From: Phylloscopus collybita
Lineage: Eukaryota > Chordata > Aves > Passeriformes > Phylloscopidae
NCBI GenBank assembly: GCA_027886175.1
Contig: JAJNNQ010000006.1
Coordinates: forward strand, 806,001-870,000
Length of the DNA stretch: 64,000 nucleotides
Reading direction: 5' to 3'
Below, one piece after another: positions 35,358 to 46,750 of this stretch. Each line of letters opens with the position of its first letter. The stretch's first letter is position 1. The notes under the pieces were generated by a model. The model searched no databases. It was given only the letters and a program-made list of their open reading frames with translations, and was not told the DNA's origin. A program made the position numbers and the translations under genes.

Positions 35358-38177
35358 AATCTCCATCAGAAGAAAATGCTTTGAGTTCTGGGAAGGACTT
35401 TTGTGGGCTTTTTTATTAAATACAGAGGCTACTGGAATTTTTTCCTTTTTTTGTCATTACAGGCCACAAAGTTGCATTTTCTCCACATCAATTAAGCAAG
35501 TAGGAAATCCAGAGGCAGCTACTGATGTGCAAATAGTACAGCTAATGGCAGACTGGTAAACAAGTTGAGCTGGTGGAAGGTAAACAGTGGCAAAAGAAAG
35601 GAAGAGAAAAAGCTAAATGAATGAGATGATGGTCACACACACACACACAAAAACCCCAAATTGCAAAAACCTGAGAAGGAGAGCTTCCCCCTTTTTGTTG
35701 GGTTTTGGTGCTAAGGATCTCCTCATTATCTGCTGAGGTAACAACATCATATAAAGTATATTCATTGTATATGTATTATGTATGTATATGAAGTGTAAAC
35801 CATTGGATTTCTTCTAATAACATTCACGTTTCTTGGTTTTATAGTGATTTAGTGGTGGGAAGCTGAAGTTAACAAGACTAAGCCTTAAACTCACTCAGGT
35901 CACATCAGAAGCCAGAGAGGAGAGATTTCCCACATCCTGGGCTAGTTTAATTATCTCTCCCCTCTGTTGCAGAGCTCCAAGTTTCAGAAATCCAGATGGA
36001 GAGTTTTCACTTGTGTTTTTATATGAGAACACACTTGTGCAAATTGTAAGTGCTCTGAGAGACCTTGAACCCTAGCTCCTATGTTACTGTCATTGGAGGA
36101 GAGAGAGAGGTGGACAAATAGCAGGTGGGATATTAAGAAGTCAAAGGTGTAGTTTTGGGCTCTGCCACAATCTTCCCCTGAGCCTCTGGACAAACCTTAT
36201 ATCACCTTTTGGTCTGGTGTTTTTCATCTGCTAAAACACGTGAGGCTACTCTGCAGCTAAGATACTCATCTGTATCTGCATCTGCAGCACTAAGAAGAAC
36301 TTATCTTGTTCTTCTGGAGTGTTCAGAAAATTGATCAGTACCTATTTTAGTGTGCTTGGAACAGTTGATGCTGAGTTTTGTTAAAAGGCTACCAGAGATG
36401 AAAAATTGAGATAGGAATCACATAAACTGTAGCCACACATTTGCATTTTTATCGATTTCATTTTTCATTTCTCGAGCAATTTATTCTAAAAGGTCTTGGA
36501 ACAGAAACAAACATTTACATGGTTCTGTCCCAGGAGATCATAGACCAGAAACTCTGTTTCTGGCTTCACAGTGGAGTTATATATATACACAATATTACCT
36601 CTCCCTGTACCCTTGCCTGGCTCATGTCTTTAGACCTCCAGTGCTACAACCAATTCACTGCTGCTGCTTTTGCACAGAACCAATTGTCTGCCATCATCCT
36701 GTCAGGCACTTACACTTATTTCTCCTAATATAATTTACATTAAGCCAATTTATATTACACAGTGAGTGCTTGATGGAGAAGGTACCCACAGGAGGCTTAT
36801 GTGCTGCTTTCCCTCAATGATATTTAGCTGATCTACTGACAGGTATTATCTCTCCCCATAGGCTTTCCCTCATTTACATCCTTAGAGCACCCAAGCTGCA
36901 GGAACACAGTTACTCCAAGGAAAAAACCCTGTTTTTCAGAAATTACCTTGCTGTCCTCTCTGTGGGATACAGGATAAGTGTCTCTCACCAGGCCCTCTGG
37001 GAGCCCCAGGTGGTGCACTTTGATTTTCTTGTTTGGTCTCAGGTCAGTCCCTGCCCAGATACGTTTGCGTTTCTATTTACTTTAGATCCAGTTTGTTTGC
37101 TTCTCCTTCTGTATTGCGGTTTTCTCCAGGAAACATGCAAACTGCCTAGCTTCTGGAGGTGCCTTCCACCACCTTCTAGCAATGGACCCAGCTTCAATTA
37201 GCATCTTTTCCTATGTGAGTTATTTGCTGTTTGCATCACTGGAATTACACTGGTGGAAAATTAATCTGATGACAGCTTCACCAAATCCTGTTAAGTTACT
37301 TTTGCTGTAATTCAGCTTCCTCAGCTATTTTTCACGTCTTTTCATCTTATAGATCTGTATAGTGATCTGCTTGTTGGGTGCTCTGGGTGTACCAGGAAAT
37401 GAGCTAGCAGACAACCCAAAAATAGACATAAGCAGCTTCAGTTCATCTGAAGGGGTGGGAAGGAATATATAACATGTCCATTTCTTTTACTTGAGAGAGA
37501 AGCAGGGACAGGTGTTGATATCTGGTGTCTAACAGGGAGAAGCAGAGGAGGCATTAAACCCCCCTTTCTCTTTTTGTGCCCTGTTAAATCTACTCCAGGC
37601 TTTGATATAAACTCCCATTCACAGAAATATTTTGCCAGGTAAACCTACAAAACCCTTATAGAGCAAAGGTGATGAATAATTGTTCCTTCTTTGCTGTTGT
37701 TTAGGAGATGAACACTCTGTTCTTCTGCCCTGCCCCGCTGCAGAGGGGTCAGCTAAAGTGCCCACTGAAAGGCACTGCCCATCAAACCATCTGTGGGAAG
37801 TTTGATGGCCAAAGACACCTGGATATGATGCCCTCACTTGCTGCAGTGTGTGTCAGGCAGCCCAGGCAGAAGGTTCACCCATTTCTCTCTCTTTTGACCT
37901 ATTTAATGAGTAACATTTTGTGCTTCCTTTTATTGTTCTCCACTGGGTCAGTGGCAGGACAGCCTCAGAGCACTGTGCCCTCAGATCACAGGCAGGCACA
38001 AGCCCACTAGTGCTGGACTCCCTGCTGGATCCCATGGCACCTCATTGGTTTCCACAGCCTTCAGAGTAAATCCTCCTGTTTGCAAATCTGCTTTCCAGAA
38101 GGCAACTTGCACTGCACAGTGAGGGATAAAGAATGCTCTACGAAGTCTAGGGTAGCACTTAAGCCAGAGATGTGACC
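35358..38177. other. Non-coding unique sequence; faint repeat relics
   Basis: A short CA run lies at about 35,635-35,648. The segment 36,155-36,245 has a weak, gapped resemblance to MIR in plus orientation (CTCTGCCACAATCTT and a CATCTGCTAAAAC block), below what I would call. At 37,405-37,435 one frame reads GVPGNELADN, resembling the LINE/RNase H motif G(I/V)PGNExAD; this is only about ten residues and is not called. No exon is recognised. Confidence 0.55.
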
Positions 38178-38202
38178 TTTTTTTTTTTTTTTTTTTTTTT
38201 TT
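38178..38202. repeat. T25 homopolymer
   Basis: A pure run of 25 T, with no adjacent element body recognised. Confidence 0.97.
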
Positions 38203-38575
38203 CAGTGGCTTTGATTTTTTGCTCTGTAGAGTTTTCCAGGCTTTGGCTCCCAACCTTACTCAAGTAATTATGTGACTTTGTAAAAACAATTCATTTTTCA
38301 GCACTTCTCCAGCGCTGCCAACTTTTCAGTGGCTTTATAGAAAATCCTGCGCTATTTGGTGCTTTGCCTGAACTTCCATGTGCTTAATCAAAGGAGCTCA
38401 TCCCTCGCTGTAGAATAACCCCCCAGCACCATCCCTGAGTCTGAAACTTGGAGCTGGCCATAGCACGCACACGGAGCCCCGCCTGCACCTCTCATCGCCG
38501 GCTCCATCCCTGCAAGGTGTAGCCCCCGCAACATGATCCAAGCCAGGGACAAAGCCTGAGCCACTGCATTACACA
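38203..38575. other. Non-coding, moderately CpG-rich
   Basis: A GC- and CpG-richer stretch at about 38,460-38,560 (CGCACACGG, CATCGCCGG, CCCCGCAAC). No exon or repeat is seen. It may belong with the SOX-type site that follows in one conserved block. Confidence 0.4.
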
Positions 38576-38589
38576 ACAATTTTCATTGT
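38576..38589. promoter_or_regulatory. Inverted paired SOX-type motif (ACAAT-N4-ATTGT)
   Basis: ACAAT (38,576-38,580) and ATTGT (38,585-38,589) face each other with a four-base spacer, flanked by further ACAAC and GTTGT words. SoxE proteins (SOX8/9/10) are known to bind as dimers to inverted ACAAT-like pairs with 3-5 base spacing. Binding here is inferred only from the arrangement and the CpG-bearing surroundings. Confidence 0.3.
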
Positions 38590-39897
38590 AGTTGTCTGCA
38601 GGACTCCCGCGAATTAGCACAATGAGACGTTTACCAGCACAAAGCGACATTTACTGGCGGGGCCGTGGGGTGTGAGCCGTCCCCCCTCCATGCACGTTAG
38701 CTCCAGCTGGCATGGCACGTGCTCCCCTATCACAAAACACAGTCTTGTAGCTGCTCATAGCATTTAGGAGATTAAAAAAAAAAAAATTTAAAAAAAGTTC
38801 AGCAAAGGGAAAATTAAGACTTTCAAAAGGAAGCAAATAATTTGAATGAAAGTGTTTCAAGGAAATTATTTTATCTCTTGGAAATTTTATCCATCCTTTT
38901 TAAAAAAAATAAACAACAACCTCAGTAACTACTTTTTCAGGCTGCGTTTTGCAGGCAGTTTTTATCTGCAGAAGGGATTAGCTTGTCTGTGGATGGAACG
39001 TGCTGCACACACCCTGTTCCCATGCAGATTCATGCGGCAGGGAGCTGTATTTCCAGCTCAGCTCTAGGACGTTTTTTCTGTTGCTAAATCAGGTGACTGC
39101 AAAGACCATTAGAGCAGTTTATCATTGGAATCTGTAGGAACGTACTGTACCCAAAAGGAAAATGTTCATTGACAGGGGAAGTGCAAGATCTGTGATCCTT
39201 GTAATTATGCAGATGATCCTCTCCAGAGGTCTGTGGTATGTGAGCAGGTCCACAATGATGGCTTTTGGCTGCAACACTTTCATAGTCCACTGAAATCCAG
39301 CTGTTCCTGCTCTCCAGCCCACTTGGCTGCAGCCCTGACTGGCACATCAGCATGAATGGTTTTGTCTCTCACTGGGGACCTGCAAAACACTGTCATCCAA
39401 GGGGCTCCTCGAAATTAAAGTGCTGCTTTCCTGGGCAGTTTGTGTTGTTGCTCTGCTGGGTCCGTGCAGGAGTGAGCACCTTGCAGCTCACTGCTGGTGG
39501 GGACATTGGACACACAGAGACAGATGATTTTTGGAGTGAAATGCCAGTGCAGGTTGGCAGTATGCAGGTCAGTCACTTCCTCCAAAAATCTCCAGTCAAA
39601 GCCTGGTTTAAGGAAGGATCCCTTGAAATTAATGCCTAGGTAAAAAGAAAACCTCCACATCCCATGGCAGTGTTTCTGCTCAGTGTGCAACCTGGTGTAA
39701 GAGCTGCGCGTTTCCCAGCATGAAGCCAAACTCATTTAGGTGCCGAGACCTCGGAAAGCAGCGTGCAAGAAAATCACCTGGTGGAATTTACAATTGTAAT
39801 TTCTTCAAAGGCATTGCAGAAAGCAAAAATATTTGGGAAACAAAAGAGGTTCCCCTCAAGAGTTTGAAAGCTGTAGTACTGACGAGCAAAACAGATT
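38590..39897. other. Non-coding unique sequence
   Basis: No gene or mobile element is recognised. Short A runs occur around 38,775-38,800. The openings near 39,080-39,740 overlap on both strands and are not convincing. Confidence 0.6.
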
Positions 39898-39939
39898 GTG
39901 CAAAATTGTGTGTGCAAAATTGTGTATGCAAAATTGCAT
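39898..39939. repeat. 14-bp tandem repeat, three copies
   Basis: The unit GTGCAAAATTGTGT is repeated three times, the last copy reading ATGCAAAATTGCAT. That last copy is itself a perfect inverted repeat (ATGCAA/TTGCAT, two-base spacer) and continues into TTGCATAAG, which resembles a C/EBP half-site pair. A small local duplication is the simplest explanation. Confidence 0.85.
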
Positions 39940-42900
39940 AAGCCTTGCCAGGTGAAAGCCATCCTCCTCCCAAAAAGACTATATTCCCACAAAACCATGG
40001 CCTCACCAGAGAAGGCAAAGCATCTTAATGTTGGAGAGCTGTAAACTTCTGGTGACCCCAGGGAGGCTTTTCAGTGGGGAATATGATCCCTGTTGATCTT
40101 GAGGAAACTGTAGCTGTTTCTAACCTCTGATGGCGTATTAGGGAGTTTAAAGAAACATCCAGCTGGGTTATGCCTCTGCATCCAGAAAATGATCCTGCCA
40201 TCCCCCACTCCTCCCAGGGCAGGACTGGTCCTGCTGTATCCATTTGAAACAAGACTCAGCTCCTTCACAGTAAAACTTTACCCTCCAGTGGCCAGAACAG
40301 GTTGGGAGTAAGGAAACGCTGTTCCAGCTTTCCTGATAAGGACCCAGAGGAAGCAGAGAAAAAGTGTTTTTGCACAAGGCCATAAAGGACAACTGTTTCC
40401 AGTCTGGGAAACAAGCCTGAATCTCTTGACTCTTAGTGCTCTCTCCTTTTTGGCAGTAACCTAACACACTTTTTCGGTCTCTGGGACTGCCTATCTCCAG
40501 GGCAGAGGACAGCCAAGCTGACGCAGAAGGAAGCTTTGGTGGCTGCGTCTTGGAAGGGATCATCAGACTTTTTATATGACTTAATGCAGCTGGCTGCAGT
40601 GCGGAAACTGCAATGACTTTAGGCCCGAAGTTTTGGTAGTGAAACGGCCTGAACTAACTTTTGGTAAAAAACTGTGTACCCCAAACCTTCATTACTTTCA
40701 GTCCAGGTTGTCTGAGACTGATGTGAGTTCATCTGTGCAGCTCACTCCAGAAAAAAAGATTATAGTGAGTGAAAATGAGAATTTCAATAGTCAGGGACAG
40801 ACAAGGAATGGCACATCAGATGCTACTTGCCTACTGTCAGGTAGCATTAAAGGGAGCCAGAAAACAGAGAGAAAAAGCTTTCTGCAGTTCTGAGTCCCAG
40901 AGGAAGAACTAGATATGTCCTATTCCCACAGAATATTGTAAAACTGCAACAGGCAGCTTTGAGGTGAGAATGAAGGCTGTTCTGCAAAAGCACAGCTGGA
41001 AGAAAAAATTTCTGAAGGGTTAGGTGAATATTCAGAGCAGAAACCAGGGTTTATTGGCAGGACACAGCCTCTGCATATTTTATCTTCCAACAGTCTATTG
41101 ACACAGGGAAAGGCTTAGCTGAGCTAAATTGGTATTGGAAGCCTATGAGATGAAGAGTTGTCCATCCAGGGAGAGGTAATCCTATAGAAATGCATTTAAC
41201 GGGGGTGATAGGTTCTCCCCTATGGAAGCGAGTGGCAGGGGGTGCTTCCACAGGCACACCATGAAACAGAGGATGGTGCAGCAGCAAGAGGAAGCCTGGG
41301 TGAGTTGGCAGCACCCATGCTCCCCTGCTCAACCCACCCATCTGCAAAGCTCTGGGGCTAGGGGGAGAGCCTAGAGGAACTGCATCCTGGAGACAGGGGG
41401 GGCACCTCAGGTAAGGGAGAGGAATGTTTGCAGTGGGTTACCACTGTGCTTTGGGGAAGGAGGAGCAGGTCACTGTGAGGATCATCTGAAAAGCAGCTTT
41501 ACATCTCTTGCCTGGTTGCCACCTTTAGTGGGAAAACAACGCTGACTGCTAATAAACATTTCATTTTTGTGAATTGTTTTTTTGGCTGCTCCAAGCTTCC
41601 CTCCAAGTCCAGTGACAGCTGGTCATCCACCCTTCCAGCTGTCTCAGCTGAGGGCCAGGACACCCCTTGAATTTCTGTCCTAGCTCTGCAACACCCTCTT
41701 TTTCCCTGCTTTGCAGCTATGGCTCGGAGCAGCAGCACAAGTGTCCCCCAAGCTGTGGCACACAGCAGGGGAAGTGCTGCTCCTGCCAGGGAGATGGGGA
41801 GGTGCTGCCAGAGCTCCAGCTCACACCCCTGGGGATCCCAGCTCAGCAAGAGACAGCCCTGGGACTGCGTGCTCAGGGGACACTTTTCTGATGGATCTGC
41901 AGCCTTTCATCAACATGGGGGCTCCACTTTGCTCGCGGAGCAGGTGCACACAGTGCTTGAAGCATTGAAACTCACGGATCTGTCTCTGTACGTATATATG
42001 CACCAACAGACTGGAAGTCAAACAAAGCATTATAAATGTGCAGTGAAGAAATAACAACCTGGCTTCTCTGCCTAAACAGTTTGATTTACTGGGCTAAACA
42101 ATAGGTTTTTTCCCCTGTGCTATGTAATTGTTATTGGGAGGACACATCTGGCTGCTGAGTAGAAATGCACTTTTGCAGCATCAAAGCACTCAAAAATGTG
42201 AGGGAACAGCAACTGTCAAACAGGATCTACATACAAAAAAAAATCAGCCAGAAAGCTCAAATAAATTTTGAATGATATATACTTCAAAAGGTTATGGGAG
42301 TGCGTGGCTCTTTAATATTATTTGTGGCCAACCTATGACATTTATAGCTCTTCTTCTGTTTGGCCACCAGGAACATGTCTGTTCCTGTTGAGAAATGATG
42401 CCTCAGAGACAGCAGCCACTTGAGATGGAGATCTCAGGCTGTGTTGGAGATCACATAGAAAATAACAAATTCTTCTAAATACATGGATAACTGCACAGAG
42501 CAGAAAGTCAGCCTTCTACCAGGCAAACCTGGAGGGAAGAGCACCTCCTGCTCTTCAGTCCTTATTGCTGATTGCAAAGCCAGGGACTCAGAAATGTTGT
42601 CTCATGGCTGTCAGGACTTATCACCATCAGAAGCTGGGGGAAAAAACCCAAACAAACCCACGACAGAGTTAAGGAGATTAGAGGGACTGAGCAGTGAGAC
42701 CTCACTTGGGTCTCTTCCAGTTTTTTAATGAGGTATAAAACGGGTCTTCAAAAGCAGACTTATTTTTGATTCCCTGCTTGTTTTGCTATGCTAGAAATCT
42801 AAATTTCCTTTGCTTTCCCAGGAAGACTCAAGTGAGGAAGGACTTCCAGCAGCACATGAGCACTGCAACTACCATGAACCTTCTTTCTTCAGCCACCCAG

Positions 42901-43464
42901 GGCCAGGTCTCAGCTTGCTGCCTTCCTGGTCATCCCCACACACAGACAATGCAGAATGTTTTCAAAGGTGACCAGCAATTTCCATCACTTGGCCAGTGAT
43001 ATCCAAAAAGGAGATGAAGCTTCTGAAACCAACAAGCAAGCTGTGGAAGAAGCCAAGTAATCTAAAGTTTCTTCAATGTGGCAGCCAGAAATGAAGGCTT
43101 TCCCTCAGAAAAACCTAGATAAAGTTCAGACTGAGTACAGAATTAATTTTTTTCTACTTGAGCTGTAGGGCCATTGTATGTACAGAGATTGATTAATGGT
43201 CGTCGGGAGAAGTTTGTGCCATCTTTAAAAATAGACACTTATGGACCTCACACATGTCCAAACACCTCTCACACCAGCTGGCCACATCACAGAGATAAAA
43301 AAAATGTTAAAACTGATTTTCTCTTACATGAACTGGGGTTTTTAAGCTGCCACACTTGTGTCTGTGTGCTACCATGCAGTATTGTCACACCCAAGCATGC
43401 AAGAAAGCATGAGTCGTGTCCATTCAAAATTAGGAAATGAACTTTAAAAAGCACCCATTTTCTC
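39940..43464. other. Non-coding unique sequence
   Basis: No exon, RNA gene or interspersed repeat is recognised. At 41,500-42,060 frames are open on both strands through a GC-richer segment. The translations are Ser/Gln/Ala-rich without a domain. Confidence 0.6.
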
Positions 43465-43522
43465 AAAAACAAAACAAAACAAAACAAAACAACCCACAAA
43501 AACAAAAACAAAAAAAAAACCC
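43465..43522. repeat. (AAAAC)n simple repeat
   Basis: Imperfect pentanucleotide AAAAC units, about nine to ten, interrupted once and ending in an A run and CCCC. The minus-strand translation is Phe/Leu/Val-rich for this reason. Confidence 0.93.
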
Positions 43523-45242
43523 CAAACAAACCTATTGAGAACTTAGTTTTCACTCGGTATATATGAGAGCCTCATCATTAGAAGGAAAATTAAATTTTTT
43601 GAAGTAATTTTTTAAATTTAATTTTTTCTTAAAAAACCAAATGTAATATTTTCATGCAATCCTGTGATTCCATACAATGATGCCTTATGGGACCCATCAA
43701 TCGCACTTAATTTGTGAGTCTTAGAGACTGGAAACTGGATACCTGATTATCTTACAGAAATGCAAACAAATCACAAAGACCAAATCAGCTTTTCCTCACA
43801 GCAATAAAGAGCTTAATAATGAAAAGATGTTAATAGTAAAAATGCTGTATTTTGTCTGGCTTGGCTTCTTGTGCCAGACTCCGTAGCCTTCTAGTTTCCC
43901 TTAATGAAATTTAAAAGCATAAGGGGCACCTTTTCCTCCTCCTTCCTGGGGTCCCCTTTTACTATGTAAAAAACATTAAAGCAACAACAACAACAAAATC
44001 AGTTCCTTGTGACAAAAGGCCTGGCCTTGTTTTGAGCTCCACCTGCCATATCAACAGCTTTTGATGTGACAGTAGAGGAAGGTGCTGTTACCTTGACATT
44101 TCCAGTGTTGGGGTGTCAACACTACCCATGAAAGGGTGTCCAGCAAGGCTGCAGGGGACAGTTCCCCAGAGCAGAGAGGCTGGAATTTTCAGTATTACAA
44201 ACACAGGAGATGAAGGTTTTATCTCCAGATTAGCAAATGGGCCTCTCTGTGCATTTTCTTGTGAAGGTGCATCAGTTCAAAGAAATTGATACATGCCTTC
44301 GTGTCATCTGGTTCTGGCAGATGGTTGGTATGAAGGGAAAAGTGTGATTGTTTTCGTTTCCACTCTGTTAGAGCTTATCACTCATTACCTTTGGAATTAT
44401 AAATGTATATGTTCAGCTATGCCAAAAATTTGAATGGAGAAATACATTGAGATACTCTAAAATATGCAAAATAAAGGAAAAGTAAACACTGAACTCTTTC
44501 TGAAGCTAACAGAGTTGCTTGCTCCCTGATGCTGCGTTCAGCATGGACAAACTGCTCCCCAAAAAACTGAAAAAGCAGAATATGCGGAAACCGCAGGGCA
44601 GAAATGTAGGGCCTGATTCTACAAATCTCACATTCCGGATTGCTTAATTTGGAGCATGGGAAGAGCCTACAGGAGGCAAGGACATCACATAGGAGTTCCA
44701 TGCAAAACCCAAGGTGTGGCTCCATGGCTCTTTGGTCCCTGCTCCATGAGCAGTGCAAAAGTGGGATGAGCCACTGAGCCACGGAACCAGATCAGCAGAA
44801 AGCCACTACTCATCACTGGCAGGGATGTTCCTTGGTGGTGGAGGGGCTGAAGATGCACACCACAGGCCCAGGCACACACTGGTGCTGGCCTGTGGAGGAG
44901 ATGGGAGCCAGGGGATGGAGGGGGAGGCAGGACTGAGGCAGCTCTGGCTCAAACTGATGGAAGTTTCACACAGTGGAAAGCAAAATGCATGGGGCTGGAG
45001 CTGTATCTCCACCTACATAATGGATTGCTCTGGGCACTGCACTAAATACATTAAGTAATAATGAATATACATATTTTAAGATTAAATCTACTTCCTAATG
45101 GAACTTTTCACTGGTAGCCTTTTCTTATTTGGCCTTTGAACTCCATGTATCTGAACAACTGCTGCTGGGTGAAAACAGCTTCCCAAGTAAAAAGAACAAC
45201 ATCAAAAGATTGAAGAAGATTCACAACATCCAGAAAATGTCT
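43523..45242. other. Non-coding unique sequence
   Basis: AT-rich at 43,560-43,660 with alternating TTTTAAATTTAATTTTTT words; otherwise nothing recognised. No exon or repeat. Confidence 0.6.
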
Positions 45243-45285
45243 TCGGTTTTGTTTGTTGTTTGTTTGTTTGTTTGTTTGTTTTGTT
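45243..45285. repeat. (GTTT)n microsatellite
   Basis: About nine GTTT/GTTTT units with one GTTGTT interruption. It lies about 80 bases outside the 3' end of the CR1 copy that follows. Confidence 0.93.
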
Positions 45286-45693
45286 GTATGGGTAAAACCA
45301 ATGAAACCATAAGTCTCCCTCAGATTTAACTCTTGATCTGAGAAATTGGTTTAAAATAGATGAATCTTCACAGAACCACTGAATGGGTATGGTTGGAAGG
45401 GACCACTGGAGGTCATCTGATCCAAAGCACATTATTCAGGATTGTGTCCAGGTGGCCTCTGAGTACTTCCAGAAAAGGAGATTCCACCACCTCTCTGGGC
45501 AATCTGCTCCAGTGCTCATACCCCCTCACATTAAAGAAGTTCTTGCTCCTGTTCAGGTGGAAATTCCTGTGTTCCAGTTATTGCCCATTGCCTCTTATCC
45601 TATCGCTCAGCACCACTGAGAGAATCCTGGTTCCATCCTTTTGGCAACCTCCCTTCAGACGCTTAGAGAGAGTGATGGGGCCCCTCTGAGTCA

Positions 45694-46194
45694 TCTCTTC
45701 TCAAGGGTGAACAGGCCCAGCTCCCTCAGCCTTTTCTCACAGAAGAGATGCTGCAGTCCCTTAATCATCTCTGTAGCTCTCCACTGGACCTGCTCCAGGA
45801 GCTCCCTGTCTCTCTTGTGCTGAGAAGCCCAGAATTGCACACAGCACTCCAGATGTGGCCTCAGCAGGGCTGAGTAGAGGGGCAGGATCACCTCCCTCAA
45901 CCTGCTGGCAATGCTCTTCCCAAGGTACCCAGGATACCATTCGCCTTCCTGGCTACAATGGTACAATGCTGGCTCATGGACAGCTTCATAGAACATCCTT
46001 AGTTGGTCGGTCCATCCATTCATCCATCCATCCATCCATCCATCCATCCATCCATCCATCCATCCATTTATCCAGAGTCCAGGATGAGCCGTTACATCAC
46101 CTTTCCAGGAACTGATGTGAGTCTGCCTGGCCAGTAGTTTTTGAATACTGGAGTATTCCAGTTTGATGTTTGCTTTCATCCAGTGCCCAGGCAC
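45694..46194 (-). pseudogene. Remnant of CR1 ORF2 (RT early block joined to C-terminal region through a microsatellite)
   Basis: The longest open stretch in the CR1 copy, 167 codons. Its N-terminal part comes from a shifted frame of the early RT region, the middle is a WMDG repeat translated from the microsatellite, and the C-terminal part is genuine CR1 ORF2 ([40 protein letters not shown]). It ends at a stop where the family continues, and downstream homology (WSRLPREVVESPF-like near 45,475-45,510) is in another frame. It lacks the catalytic Asp pair and is not a functional protein. CR1 ORF2 normally encodes an endonuclease plus reverse transcriptase. Confidence 0.85.
46011..46071. repeat. 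(ATCC)n microsatellite inside CR1
   Basis: About 14 ATCC units (TGGA on the CR1 coding strand), nearly uninterrupted. It sits where the CR1 RT core should be, between the RLILDS block and the LSMSQ block. It may have grown from a GGAT-type seed at the deletion junction. Confidence 0.95.
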
Positions 46195-46750
46195 TTCTCT
46201 TCATTGCCATGACCTTCCAAGGGTGACTGAGAGTGGCCTAGCAATGACATCTGCCAGCTCCCTCAGCAGTCATGGATGCATCCTATCAGGATCCATGGAT
46301 CTGGGGACATTGAGTTTGACTAAATGGTCTCTAACTCACTCCTTCTCAACCAAGGGGAAATCTTCCTTTGCCCAGACCTTCTCCCTGGTCTCCTGGGTCA
46401 GAGATTCCTGAGGGCTGGCCTTGGCAGTGAAGATTGAAACAAGAGGACATGCAATATCTCAGCCTTTTCTATAACCTATGTTGCAATTGTCCCTTTTCCA
46501 TTCAGTAGTGGGCCTACATTTTCCCTGCTAATAATTTTGCTGTTGATGTGTTTGAAGAAGCCCTTCTTGTTATCCTTGGTGCCAGATTTAATTCCAAATG
46601 GGCCTTGGCCTTTTTCACTGAATTCCTGCATATCCTGACACTATTCCTATAATCTTCCCAGGTGGCCTGTCACTGCTTCCACCTCATGTATCTCCTGCTT
46701 TTGTCTTATTTTCTCTCTGGGAATCCTGTTACAGGTAGGGGACTTCATGG

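Larger units (their letters stand above)
45367..46750 (-). mobile_element. CR1 LINE, minus strand, 5'-truncated with internal deletion of the RT core
   Basis: This is the largest transposon in the window. The 3' end (low coordinates) has the avian CR1 tail complement: CACAGAACCACTGAATGGGT, then GGTTGGAAGGGACC. Going 5' on the minus strand, ORF2 pieces appear in family order. The C-terminal block [18 protein letters not shown] lies at about 45,842-45,905, with RATEMIKGL beyond it. A degenerate [17 protein letters not shown] block lies near 45,930-45,985. An (ATCC)n array follows. The early RT block SVPGKVM.RLILDS lies at about 46,075-46,120, LLRELADVIARPLS near 46,230-46,270, ENVGPLLN near 46,505-46,528 and KDNKKGFFKHINS near 46,540-46,580. 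The RT middle, including the FADD catalytic motif, is absent. The endonuclease domain is missing by 5' truncation. Frameshifts and stops show it is dead. Confidence 0.9.

Noticed and set aside
36155..36245. Possible MIR in plus orientation
   Set aside because: The alignment by eye needs several gaps and lacks GCCTCAGTTTCC.
24775..38202. Two T25 tracts (24,775 and 38,178) as tails of retrocopies
   Set aside because: No retrocopy body, polyadenylation signal in the right place or target-site duplication could be recognised beside either tract.
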